Below, piece after piece: positions 24,768 to 35,694 of a stretch of 64,000 bases of DNA. The DNA comes from Dallia pectoralis. Lineage: Eukaryota > Chordata > Actinopteri > Esociformes > Umbridae. Location of the stretch: contig CM055737.1 in the NCBI GenBank assembly GCA_029465975.1, positions 20,175,502 to 20,239,501 of the forward strand. The letters run 5' to 3'. The notes beneath the pieces are model-generated. The model made no database searches. It saw only the letters and a list, made by a program, of their open reading frames with translations, and was not told the origin of the DNA. Position 1 is the stretch's first letter. Each line of letters begins with the position of its first letter. Both the position numbers and the translations under genes were made by a program.

Positions 24768-25270
24768 CTTGGCGGGAAGAAACAATCAATCAAAAAGTTA
24801 ATTATGCAGTGAAGAAATCAATAACAGCTGTATTTTAAAATGTTCTAATACTCTACGGCCACACCACCCTGAAAACGCCTGATCTCGGAAACCAAACAGG
24901 GTCGGGCTTGGTTAGTACTTGGATGGGAGACCGCCTGGAAATATCTAGTGTTGTAAGCATTTTGTTATTTTCTTGGCGGGAAGAAACAAACAATCAAAAA
25001 GTTAATTATGCAGTGAAGAAATCAATAAGAGCTGTAATTTCAACTTTTCTAATAGCTTACGGCCACACCACCCTGAAAACGCCCGATCTCATCTGATCTC
25101 GGAAGCCAAGCAGGGTTGGGCTTGGTTAGTACTTGGATGGGAGACCGCCTAAGAGGAATATCTAGTGTTGTAAGCATTTTGTTATTTTCTTGGCGGGAAG
25201 AAACAATCAATCAAAAAGTTAATTATGCAGTGAAGAAATCAATAACAGCTGTAATTTCAACTCTTCTAAT

Positions 25271-25431
25271 ACCGCCTAGGAATATCTAGTGGCCACACCA
25301 CCCTGAAAACGCCCGATCCGCCGAAATATCTAGTGTTGTAAGTTTTTGTTATTTTCTTAGGAAGCCAAGCAGGGTTGGGCTTGGTTAGTACTTGGATGGG
25401 AGACTGCCTGGGAATATCTAGTGTTGTAAGC
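25271..25431 (+). pseudogene. Scrambled 5S copy
   Basis: The unit is rearranged. A box C to 3'-end fragment (ACCGCCTAGGAATATCTAGT, 25271-25290) lies where the promoter-proximal spacer and gene start should be. Gene nt 8-33 or so follow, then a second 3'-end fragment with a terminator (AATATCTAGTGTTGTAAG plus T5, about 25325-25358), and then gene nt 47 to the end (25359-25431). The gene start and the GATCTCG region are missing. It cannot yield normal 5S rRNA. The patchwork could be real template switching or a misassembled consensus. Confidence 0.75.
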
Positions 25432-25525
25432 ATTTTGTTATTTTCTTGGCGGGAAGAAACAATCTATCAAAAGTTAATTATGCAGTGAAGAAATCAAAAC
25501 AGCTGTAATTTCAACTCTTCTAATA

Positions 25526-25631
25526 GCAGGCCACACCACCCTGAAAACGCCCGAATCTAGGAAGCCAAGCAGGGTTGGGCTTGGTTAGTACTTGGATGGG
25601 AGACTGCCTGGGAATATCTAGTGTTGTAAGC
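25526..25631 (+). pseudogene. 5S copy with damaged 5' end
   Basis: The gene begins GCAGGCC instead of GCTTACGGCC, so helix I cannot form. It also reads CCCGAATCTAGGAAGCC, a variant of the deletion around the GATCTCG repeats. Box A and box C remain. The copy is 106 nt and sits next to the scrambled unit at 25271-25431; the two probably arose together. Confidence 0.75.
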
Positions 25632-25927
25632 ATTTTGTTATTTTCATGGCGGGAAGAAACAATCAAAAAGTTAATTATGCAGTGAAGAAATCAATAACAG
25701 CTGTATTTTCAAATGTTCTAATACCCTACGGCCACACCACCCTGAAAACGCCTGATCTCGGAAACCAAACAGGGTCGGGCTTGGTTAGTACTTGGATGGG
25801 AGACCGCCTGGAAATATCTAGTGTTGTAAGCATTTTGTTATTTTCTTGGCGGGAAGAAACAAACAATCAAAAAGTTAATTATGCAGTGAAGAAATCAATA
25901 AGAGCTGTAATTTCAACTTTTCTAATA

Positions 25928-26035
25928 GCTTACGGCCACACCACCCTGAAAACGCCCGATCTCGGAAACCAAACAGGATCGGGCTTGGTTAGTACTTGGA
26001 TAGGCGACCGCCTAGGAATATCTAGTGTTGTAAGC
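25928..26035 (+). pseudogene. Mosaic 5S copy: normal 5' end, truncated-class body
   Basis: It starts GCTTAC like full-length genes but carries the 10-nt deletion with the GGAAACCAAACAGG sequence of the truncated class. Box C has the TGGATAGGCGACC form. Three unit lineages therefore meet in one copy, which suggests conversion. Confidence 0.65.
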
Positions 26036-27180
26036 ATTTTGTTATTTTCTTGGCGGGAAGAAACAATCAATCAAAAAGTGAATTATGCAGTGAAGAAATC
26101 AATAAGAGCTGTAATTTCAACTTGTCTAATAGCTTACGGCCACACCGCCCGATCTCGTCTGATCTCGGAAGCTAAGCAGGGTCAGGCTTGGTTAGTACTT
26201 GGATGGGAGACCGCCTAGGAATATCTAGTGTTGTAAGCATTTTGTTATTTTCTTGGCGGGAAGAAACAATCAATCAAAAAGTTAATTATGCAGTGAAGAA
26301 ATCAATAACAGCTGTATTTTCAAATGTTCTAATACCCTACGGCCACACCACCCTGAAAACGCCTGATCTCGGAAACCAAACAGGGTCGGGCTTGGTTAGT
26401 ACTTGGATGAGAGACCGCCTGGAAATATCTAGTGTTGTAAGCATTTTGTTATTTTCTTGGCGGGAAGAAACAAACAATCAAAAAGTTAATTATGCAGTGA
26501 AGAAATCAATAAGGGCTGTAATTTCAACTTGTCTTATCGCTTACGGCCACACCACCCTGAAAACGCCCGATCTCGTCTGATCTCGGAAGCCAAGCAGGGT
26601 CGGGCTTGGTTAGTACTTGGATAGGCGACCGCCTAGGAATATCTAGTGTTGTAAGCATTTTGTTATTTTCTTGGCGGGAAGAAACAATCTATCAAAAAGT
26701 TAATTATGCAGTGAAGAAATCAATAACAGCTGTAATTTCAACTCTTCTAATAGCTTACGGCCACACCACCCTGAAAACGCCCGATCTCGTCTGATCTCGG
26801 AAGCCAAGCAGGGTTGGGCTTGGTTAGTACTTGGATGGGAGACCGCCTGGGAATATCTAGTGTTGTAAGCATTTAGTTATTTTCATGGCGGGAAGAAACA
26901 ATCAATCAAAAAGTTAATTATGCAGTGAAGAAATCAATAAGAGCTGTAATTTCAACTTGTCTAATAGCTTACGGCCACACCACCCTGAAAACGCCCGATC
27001 TCGTCTGATCTCGGAAGCCAAGCAGGGTCGGGCTTGGTTAGTACTTGGATGGGAGACCGCCTGGGAATATCTAGTGTTGTAAGCATTTTGTTATTTTCTT
27101 GGCGGGAAGAAACAAACAATCAAAAAGTTAATTATGCAGTGAAGAAATCAATAACAGCTGTATTTTCAAATGTTCTAATA

Positions 27181-30100
27181 CCCTACGGCCACACCACCCT
27201 GAAAACGCCTGATCTCGGAAACCAAACAGGGTCGGGCTTGGTTAGTACTTGGATGGGAGACCGCCTGGAAATATCTAGTGTTATAAGCATTTTGTTATTT
27301 TCTTGGCGGGAAGAAACAAACAATCAAAAAGTTAATTATGCAGTGAAGAAATCAATAAGAGCTGTAATTTCAACTTTTCTAATAGCTTACGGCCACACCA
27401 CCCTGAAAACGCCAAATCTCGTCTGATGTCGGAAGCTAAGCAGGGTTGGGCTTGGTTAGTACTTGGATGGGAGACCGCCTAGGAATATCTAGTGTTGTAA
27501 GCATTTTGTTATTTTCATGGCGGGAAGAAACAATCAATCAAAAAGTTAATTATGCAGTGAAGAAATCAATAAGAGCTGTAATTTCAACTTGTCTTATCGC
27601 TTACGGCCAACCACCCTGAAAACGCCCGATCTCGTCTGATCTCGGAAGCCAAGCAGGGTCGGGCTTGGTTAGTACTTGGATAGGCGACCGCCTAGGAATA
27701 TCTAGTGTTGTAAGCATTTTGTTATTTTCTTGGCGGGAAGAAACAATCAATCAAAAAGTTAATTATGCAGTGAAGAAATCAATAACAGCTGTATTTAAAA
27801 TGTTCTAATACCCTACGGCCACACCACCCTGAAAACGCCTGATCTCGGAAACCAAACAGGGTTGGGCTTGGTTAGTACTTGGATGGGAGACCGCCTGGGA
27901 ATATATAGTGCTGTAAGCATTTTGTTATTTTCATGGCGGGAAGAAACAAACAATCAAAAAGTTAATTATGCAGTGAAGAAATCAATAAGAGCTGTAATTT
28001 CAACTTCTCTTATCGCTTACGGCCACACCACCCTGAAATCGCCCGATCTCGTCTGATCTCGGAAGCCAAGCAGGGTCGGGCTGGGTTAGTACTTGGATGG
28101 GAGACCGCCTGGGAATATCTAGTGTTGTAAGCATTTTGTTATTTTCTTGGCGGGAAGAAACAATCAATCAAAAAGTTAATTATGCAGTGCAGAAATCAAT
28201 GAGAGCTGTAATTTCAACTTTTCTAATAGCTTACGGCCACACCACCCTGAAAACGCCCGATCTCGGAAGCCAAACATGGTCGGGCTTGGTTAGTACTTGG
28301 ATGGGAGACCGCCTAGGAATATATAGTGTTGTAAGCATTTTGTTATTTTCATGGCGGGAAGAAACAATCAATCAAAAAGTTAATTATGCAGTGAAGAAAT
28401 CAATAAGAGCTGTAATTTCAACTTTTCTAATAGCTTACGGCCACACCACCCTAAAAACGCCTGATCTCGTCTGATGTCGCAAGCCAAGCATGGTTGGGCT
28501 GGGTTAGTACTTGGATGGGAGACCGCCTAGGAATATCTAGTGTTGTAAGCATTTTGTTATTTTCATGGCGGGAAGAAACAATCAATCAAAAAGTTAATTA
28601 TGCAGTGAAGAAATCAATAAGAGCTGTAATTTCAAATGTTCTAATACCCTACGGCCACACCACCCTGAAAACGCCTGATCTCGGAACCCAAGCAGGGTTG
28701 GGCTTGGTTAGTACTTGGATGGGAGACCGCCTAGGAATATCTAGTGTTGTAAGCATTTTGTTATTTTCATGGCGGGAAGAAACAATCAATCAAAAAGTTA
28801 ATTATGCAGTGAAGAAATCAATAACAGCTGTATTTTCAAATGTTCTAATACCCTACGGCCACACCACCCTGGAAACGCCTGATCTCGGAAACCAAACAGG
28901 GTCGGGCTTGGTTAGTACTTGGATAGGCGACCGCCTAGGAATATCTAGTGTTGTAAGCATTTTGTTATTTTCTTGGCGGGAAGAAACAATCTATCAAAAA
29001 GTTAATTATGCAGTGAAGAAATCAATAACAGCTGTAATTTCAACTCTTCTAATAGCTTACGGCCACACCACCCTGAAAATGCCCGATCTCGTCTGATCTC
29101 GGAAGCCAAGCAGGGTTGGGCTTGGTTAGTACTTGGATGGGAGACCGCCTGGAAATATCTAGTGTTGTAAGCATTTTGTTATTTTCTTGGCGGGAAGAAA
29201 CAAACAATCAAAAAGGTAATTATGCAGTGAAGAAATTAATAAGAGCTGTAATTTCAACTTTTCTAATAGCTTACGGCCACACCACCCTGAAAACGCCCGA
29301 TCTCGTCTGATCTCGGAAGCCATGCAGGGTTGGGCTTTGTTAGTACTTGGATGGGAGACCGCCTAGGAATATCTAGTGTTGTAAGCACTTTGTTATTTTC
29401 ATGGCGGGAAGAAACAATCAATCAAAAAGTTAATGATGCAGTGAAGAAATCAATAAGAGCTGTAATTTCAACTTGTCTTATCGCTTACGGCCACACCACC
29501 CTGAAAACGCCCGATCTCGGAAGCCAAGCAGGGTCGGGCTTGGTTAGTACTTGGATGGGAGACCGCCTAGGAATATATAGTGTTGTAAGCATTTTGTTAT
29601 TTTCATGGCGGGAAGAAACAATCAATCAAAAAGTGAATTATGCAGTGAAGAAATCAATAAGAGCTGTAATTTCAACTTTTCTAATAGCTTACGGCCACAC
29701 CACCCTGAAAACGCCCGATCTCGTCTGATCTCGGAAGCCAAGCAGGGTTGGGCTTGGTTAGTACTTGGATGGGAGACCGCCTAGGAATATCTAGTGTTGT
29801 AAGCATTTTGTTATTTTCATGGCGGGAAGAAACAATCAATCAAAAAGTTAATTATGCAGTGAAGAAATCAATAACAGCTGTATTTTCAAATGTTCGAATA
29901 CCCTACGGCCACACCACCCTGAAAACGCCTGATCTCGGAAACCAAACAGGGTCGGGCTTGGTTAGTACTTGGATGGTAGACCGCCTGGAAATATCTAGTG
30001 TTGTAAGCATTTTGTTATTTTCTTGGCGGGAAGAAACAAACAATCAAAAAGTTAATTATGCAGTGAAGAAATCAATAACAGCTGTAATTTCAACTCTTCT

Positions 30101-32108
30101 AATAGCTTACGGCCACACCACCCTGAAAACGCCCGATCTCGTCTGATCTCGGAAGCCAAGCAGGGTCGGGCTTGGTTAGTACTTGGATAGGCGACCGCCT
30201 AGGAATATCTAGTGTTGTAAGCATTTTGTTATTTTCTTGGCGGGAAGAAACAATCTATCAAAAAGTTAATTATGCAGTGAAGAAATCAATAAGAGCTGTA
30301 ATTTCAACTTTTCTAATAGCTTACGGCCACACCACCCTGAAAACGCCTGATCTCGTCTGATCTCGGAAACCAAGCAGGGTTGGGCTTGGTTAGTACTTGG
30401 ATGGGAGACCGCCTAGGAATATCTAGTGTTGTAAGCATTTTGTTATTTTCATGGCGGGAAGAAACAATCAATCAAAAAGTTAATTATGCAGTGAAGAAAT
30501 CAATAACAGCTGTATTTTCAAATGTTCTAATAGCTTTCGGCCACACCACCCTGAAAACGCCCGATCTCGTCTGATCTCGGAAGCCAAGCAGGGTTGGGCT
30601 TGGTTAGTACTTGGATGGGAGACCGCCTGGAAATATCTAGTGTTGTAAGCATTTTGTTATTTTCTTGGTGGGAAGAAACAAACAATCAAAAAGGTAATTA
30701 TGCAGTGAAGAAATTAATGAGAGCTGTAATTTCAACTTTTCTAATAGCTTACGGCCACACCACCCTGAAAACGCCCGATCTCGTCTGATCTCGGAAGCCA
30801 AGCAGGGTTGGGCTTGGTTAGTACTTGGATGGGAGACCGCCTAGGAATATCTAGTGTTGTAAGCATTTTGTTATTTTCATGGCGGGAAGAAACAATCAAT
30901 CAAAAAGTTAATTATGCAGTGAAGAAATCAATAAGAGCTGTAATTTCAACTTTTCTAATAGCTTACGGCCACACCACCCTGAAAACGCCTGATCTCGGAA
31001 GCCAAGCAGGGTTGGGCTTGGTTAGTACTTGGATGGGAGACCGCCTAGGAATATCTAGTGTTGTAAGCATTTTGTTATTTTCATGGCGGGAAGAAACAAT
31101 CAATCAAAAAGTTAATTATGCAGTGAAGAAATCAATAACAGCTGTATTTTCAAATGTTCTAATACCCTACGGCCACACCACCCTGAAAACGCCTGATCTC
31201 GGAAACCAAACAGGGTCGGGCTTGGTTAGTACTTGGATAGGCGACCGCCTAGGAATATCTAGTGTTGTAAGCATTTTGTTATTTTCTTGGCGGGAAGAAA
31301 CAATCTATCAAAAAGTCAATTATGCAGTGAAGAAATCAATAACAGCTGTAATTTCAACTCTTCTAATAGCTTACGGCCACACCACCCTGAAAACGCCCGA
31401 TCTCGTCTGATCTCGGAAGCCAAGCAGGGTTGGGCTTGGTTAGTACTTGGATGGGAGACCGCCTGGAAATATCTAGTGTTGTAAGCATTTTGTTATTTTC
31501 TTGGCGGGAAGAAACAAACAATCAAAAAGGTAATTATGCAGTGAAGAAATTAATGAGAGCTGTAATTTCAACTTTTCTAATAGCTTACGGCCACACCACC
31601 CTGAAAACGCCCGATCTCGGAAGCCAAGCAGGGTTGGGCTTGGTTAGTACTTGGATGGGAGACCGCCTAGGAATATCTAGTGTTGTAAGCATTTTGTTAT
31701 TTTCATGGCGGGAAGAAACAATCAATCAAAAAGTTAATGATGCAGTGAAGAAATCAATAAGAGCTGTAATTTCAACTTGTCTTATCGCTTACGGCCACAC
31801 CACCCTGAAAACGCCCGATCTCGGAAGCCAAGCAGGGTCGGGCTTGGTTAGTACTTGGATGGGAGACCGCCTAGGAATATATAGTGTTGTAAGCATTTTG
31901 TTATTTTCATGGCGGGAAGAAACAATCAATCAAAAAGTGAATTATGCAGTGAAGAAATCAATAAGAGCTGTAATTTCAACTTTTCTAATAGCTTACGGCC
32001 ACACCAGCCTGAAAACGCCTGATCTCGTCTGATCTCGGAAGCCAAGCAGGGTTGGGCTTGGTTAGTACTTGGATGGGAGACCGCCTAGGAATATCTAGTG
32101 TTGTAAGC
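27181..32108 (+). rRNA. Block of 24 5S rRNA gene copies
   Basis: t = 10-nt GATCTCG deletion. Copies: 27181-27288t, 27385-27502, 27599-27715, 27811-27918t, 28015-28132, 28229-28336t, 28433-28550, 28647-28754t, 28851-28958t, 29055-29172, 29269-29386, 29483-29590t, 29687-29804, 29901-30008t, 30105-30222, 30319-30436, 30533-30650, 30747-30864, 30961-31068t, 31165-31272t, 31369-31486, 31583-31690t, 31787-31894t, 31991-32108. The deletion occurs in two backgrounds here: with CCCTAC start and GGAAACCAAAC (for example 28851) and with GCTTAC start and GGAAGCCAAGC (for example 29483). The copy at 30533 starts GCTTTCGG and has an upstream spacer of the truncated class on a full-length body. Confidence 0.93.
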
Positions 32109-33586
32109 ATTTCGTTATTTTCATGGCGGGAAGAAACAATCAATCAAAAAGTTAATTATGCAGTGAAGAAATCAATAACAGCTGTATTTTCAAATGTTCT
32201 AATACCCTACGGCCACACCACCCTGAAAACGCCTGATCTCGTCTGATCTCGGAAGCCAAGCAGGGTTGGGCTTGGTTAGTACTTGGATGGGAGACCGCCT
32301 AGGAATATCTAGTGTTGTAAGCATTTTGTTATTTTCATGGCGGGAAGAAACAATCAATCAAAAAGTTAATTATGCAGTGAAGAAATCAATAACAGCTGTA
32401 TTTTCAAATGTTCTAATAGCTTTCGGCCACACCACCCTGAAAACGCCCGATCTCGTCTGATCTCGGAAGCCAAGCAGGGTTGGGCTTGGTTAGTACTTGG
32501 ATGGGAGACCGCCTGGAAATATCTAGTGTTGTAAGCATTTTGTTATTTTCTTGGTGGGAAGAAACAAACAATCAAAAAGGTAATTATGCAGTGAAGAAAT
32601 TAATGAGAGCTGTAATTTCAACTTTTCTAATAGCTTACGGCCACACCACCCTGAAAACGCCCGATCTCGTCTGATCTCGGAAGCCAAGCAGGGTTGGGCT
32701 TGGTTAGTACTTGGATGGGAGACCGCCTAGGAATATCTAGTGTTGTAAGCATTTTGTTATTTTCATGGCGGGAAGAAACAATCAATCAAAAAGTTAATTA
32801 TGCAGTGAAGAAATCAATAAGAGCTGTAATTTCAACTTTTCTAATAGCTTACGGCCACACCACCCTGAAAACGCCTGATCTCGGAAGCCAAGCAGGGTTG
32901 GGCTTGGTTAGTACTTGGATGGGAGACCGCCTAGGAATATCTAGTGTTGTAAGCATTTTGTTATTTTCATGGCGGGAAGAAACAATCAATCAAAAAGTTA
33001 ATTATGCAGTGAAGAAATCAATAACAGCTGTATTTTCAAATGTTCTAATACCCTACGGCCACACCACCCTGAAAACGCCTGATCTCGGAAACCAAACAGG
33101 GTCGGGCTTGGTTAGTACTTGGATAGGCGACCGCCTAGGAATATCTAGTGTTGTAAGCATTTTGTTATTTTCTTGGCGGGAAGAAACAATCTATCAAAAA
33201 GTTAATTATGCAGTGAAGAAATCAATAACAGCTGTAATTTCAACTCTTCTAATAGCTTACGGCCACACCACCCTGAAAACGCCCGATCTCGTCTGATCTC
33301 GGAAGCCAAGCAGGGTTGGGCTTGGTTAGTACTTGGATGGGAGACCGCCTGGAAATATCTAGTGTTGTAAGCATTTTGTTATTTTCTTGGCGGGAAGAAA
33401 CAAACAATCAAAAAGGTAATTATGCAGTGAAGAAATTAATGAGAGCTGTAATTTCAACTTTTCTAATAGCTTACGGCCACACCACCCTGAAAACGCCCGA
33501 TCTCGTCTGATCTCGGAAGCCAAGCAGGGTTGGGCTTGGTTAGTACTTGGATGGGAGACCGCCTAGGAATATCTAGTGTTGTAAGC
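30533..33586 (+). repeat. Higher-order repeat, 1,886-bp offset
   Basis: Copies starting at 30533, 30747, 30961, 31165 and 31369 recur at 32419, 32633, 32847, 33051 and 33255, each exactly 1,886 bp on, with the same private variants: GCTTTCGG start, TTGGTGGGAAG spacer, AAATTAATGAGAGC spacer, TGGATAGGCGACC box C. At the next copy (31583 and 33469) the start offset holds but one has the 10-nt deletion and the other does not. After that the offset becomes 1,896 bp. Confidence 0.85.
32205..32322 (+). rRNA. Chimeric 5S copy: CCCTAC start on a full-length body
   Basis: The upstream spacer and the CCCTAC start are of the truncated class, but the body keeps both GATCTCG repeats and is 118 nt. Its counterpart 1,896 bp further on (34101-34208) has the deletion. 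Helix I would carry two mismatches with the GTAAGC 3' end. Confidence 0.7.
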
Positions 33587-35686
33587 ATTTTGTTATTTTC
33601 ATGGCGGGAAGAAACAATCAATCAAAAAGTTAATGATGCAGTGAAGAAATCAATAAGAGCTGTAATTTCAACTGGTCTTATCGCTTACGGCCACACCACC
33701 CTGAAAACGCCCGATCTCGGAAGCCAAGCAGGGTCGGGCTTGGTTAGTACTTGGATGGGAGACCGCCTAGGAATATATAGTGTTGTAAGCATTTTGTTAT
33801 TTTCATGGCGGGAAGAAACAATCAATCAAAAAGTGAATTATGCAGTGAAGAAATCAATAAGAGCTGTAATTTCAACTTTTCTAATAGCTTACGGCCACAC
33901 CAGCCTGAAAACGCCTGATCTCGTCTGATCTCGGAAGCCAAGCAGGGTTGGGCTTGGTTAGTACTTGGATGGGAGACCGCCTAGGAATATCTAGTGTTGT
34001 AAGCATTTTGTTATTTGCATGGCGGGAAGAAACAATCAATCAAAAAGTTAATTATGCAGTGAAGAAATCAATAACAGCTGTATTTTCAAATGTTCTAATA
34101 CCCTACGGCCACACCACCCTGAAAACGCCTGATCTCGGAAACCAAACAGGGTCGGGCTTGGTTAGTACTTGGATAGGCGACCGCCTAGGAATATCTAGTG
34201 TTGTAAGCATTTTGTTATTTTCTTGGCGGGAAGAAACAATCTATCAAAAAGTTAATTATGCAGTGAAGAAATCAATAACAGCTGTAATTTCAACTCTTCT
34301 AATAGCTTACGGCCACACCACCCTGAAAACGCCCGATCTCGTCTGATCTCGGAAGCCAAGCAGGGTTGGGCTTGGTTAGTACTTGGATGGGAGACCGCCT
34401 GGAAATATCTAGTGTTGTAAGCATTTTGTTATTTTCTTGGCGGGAAGAAACAAACAATCAAAAAGGTAATTATGCACTGAAGAAATTAATGAGAGCTGTA
34501 ATTTCAACTTTTCTAATAGCTTACGGCCACACCACCCTGAAAACGCCCGATCTCGTCTGATCTCGGAAGCCAAGCAGGGTTGGGCTTGGTTAGTACTTGG
34601 ATGGGAGACCGCCTAGGAATATCTAGTGTTGTAAGCATTTTGTTATTTTCATGGCGGGAAGAAACAATCAATCAAAAAGTTAATGATGCAGTGAAGAAAT
34701 CAATAAGAGCTGTAATTTCAACTTGTCTTATCGCTTACGGCCACACCACCCTGAAAACGCCCGATCTCGGAAGCCAAGCAGGGTCGGGCTTGGTTAGTAC
34801 TTGGATGGGAGACCGCCTAGGAATATATAGTGTTGTAAGCATTTTGTTATTTTCATGGCGGGAAGAAACAATCAATCAAAAAGTGAATTATGCAGTGAAG
34901 AAATCAATAAGAGCTGTAATTTCAACTTTTCTAATAGCTTACGGCCACACCAGCCTGAAAACGCCTGATCTCGTCTGATCTCGGAAGCCAAGCAGGGTTG
35001 GGCTTGGTTAGTACTTGGATGGGAGACCGCCTAGGAATATCTAGTGTTGTAAGCATTTTGTTATTTGCATGGCGGGAAGAAACAATCAATCAAAAAGTTA
35101 ATTATACAGTGAAGAAATCAATAACAGCTGTATTTTCAAATGTTCTAATACCCTACGGCCACACCACCCTGAAAACGCCTGATCTCGGAAACCAAACAGG
35201 GTCGGGCTTGGTTAGTACTTGGATAGGCGACCGCCTAGGAATATCTAGTGTTGTAAGCATTTTGTTATTTTCTTGGCGGGAAGAAACAATCTATCAAAAA
35301 GTTAATTATGCAGTGAAGAAATCAATAACAGCTGTAATTTCAACTCTTCTAATAGCTTACGGCCACACCACCCTGAAAACGCCCGATCTCGTCTGATCTC
35401 GGAAGCCAAGCAGGGTTGGGCTTGGTTAGTACTTGGATGGGAGACCGCCTGGAAATATCTAGTGTTGTAAGCATTTTGTTATTTTCTTGGCGGGAAGAAA
35501 CAAACAATCAAAAAGGTAATTATGCACTGAAGAAATTAATGAGAGCTGTAATTTCAACTTTTCTAATAGCTTACGGCCACACCACCCTGAAAACGCCCGA
35601 TCTCGTCTGATCTCGGAAGCCAAGCAGGGTTGGGCTTGGTTAGTACTTGGATGGGAGACCGCCTGGGAATATCTAGTGTTGTAAGC
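33255..35686 (+). repeat. Five-unit higher-order repeat, 1,050-bp period
   Basis: Copies starting at 33255, 33469, 33683, 33887 and 34101 recur at 34305, 34519, 34733, 34937 and 35151, and again in part at 35355 and 35569. Each step is exactly 1,050 bp. Shared private variants include TTAATGATGC and AAAGGTAATTATGC spacers and CACACCAGCC in the gene. Two full periods and a partial third imply a very recent local duplication. Confidence 0.88.
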
Positions 35687-35694
35687 TTTTTTTT
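35687..35694 (+). terminator. Variant T8 terminator
   Basis: After the copy ending at 35686 the usual ATTTTGTTATTTT is replaced by an uninterrupted run of eight T. The same variant follows the copy ending at 44342, on the other side of the retrotransposon. A T8 run should stop polymerase III more efficiently than T4. Confidence 0.7.

Larger units (their letters stand above)
22112..27084 (+). rRNA. Block of 24 5S rRNA gene copies
   Basis: Marks: t = 10-nt GATCTCG deletion, d = 11-nt helix II deletion, x = rearranged. Copies: 22112-22229, 22326-22443, 22539-22656, 22753-22860t, 22957-23064t, 23161-23278, 23375-23492, 23589-23706, 23803-23909d, 24006-24113t, 24210-24326, 24423-24540, 24637-24754, 24851-24958t, 25055-25175, 25291-25431x, 25526-25631x, 25724-25831t, 25928-26035t, 26132-26238d, 26335-26442t, 26539-26656, 26753-26870, 26967-27084. 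The order of variants from 22957 to 23909 is the reverse complement of the order between 18789 and 17837 on the other side of the gap. The copy at 25055 has a 3-nt insertion just after box C (CCTAAGAGGAATATC). Confidence 0.93.
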
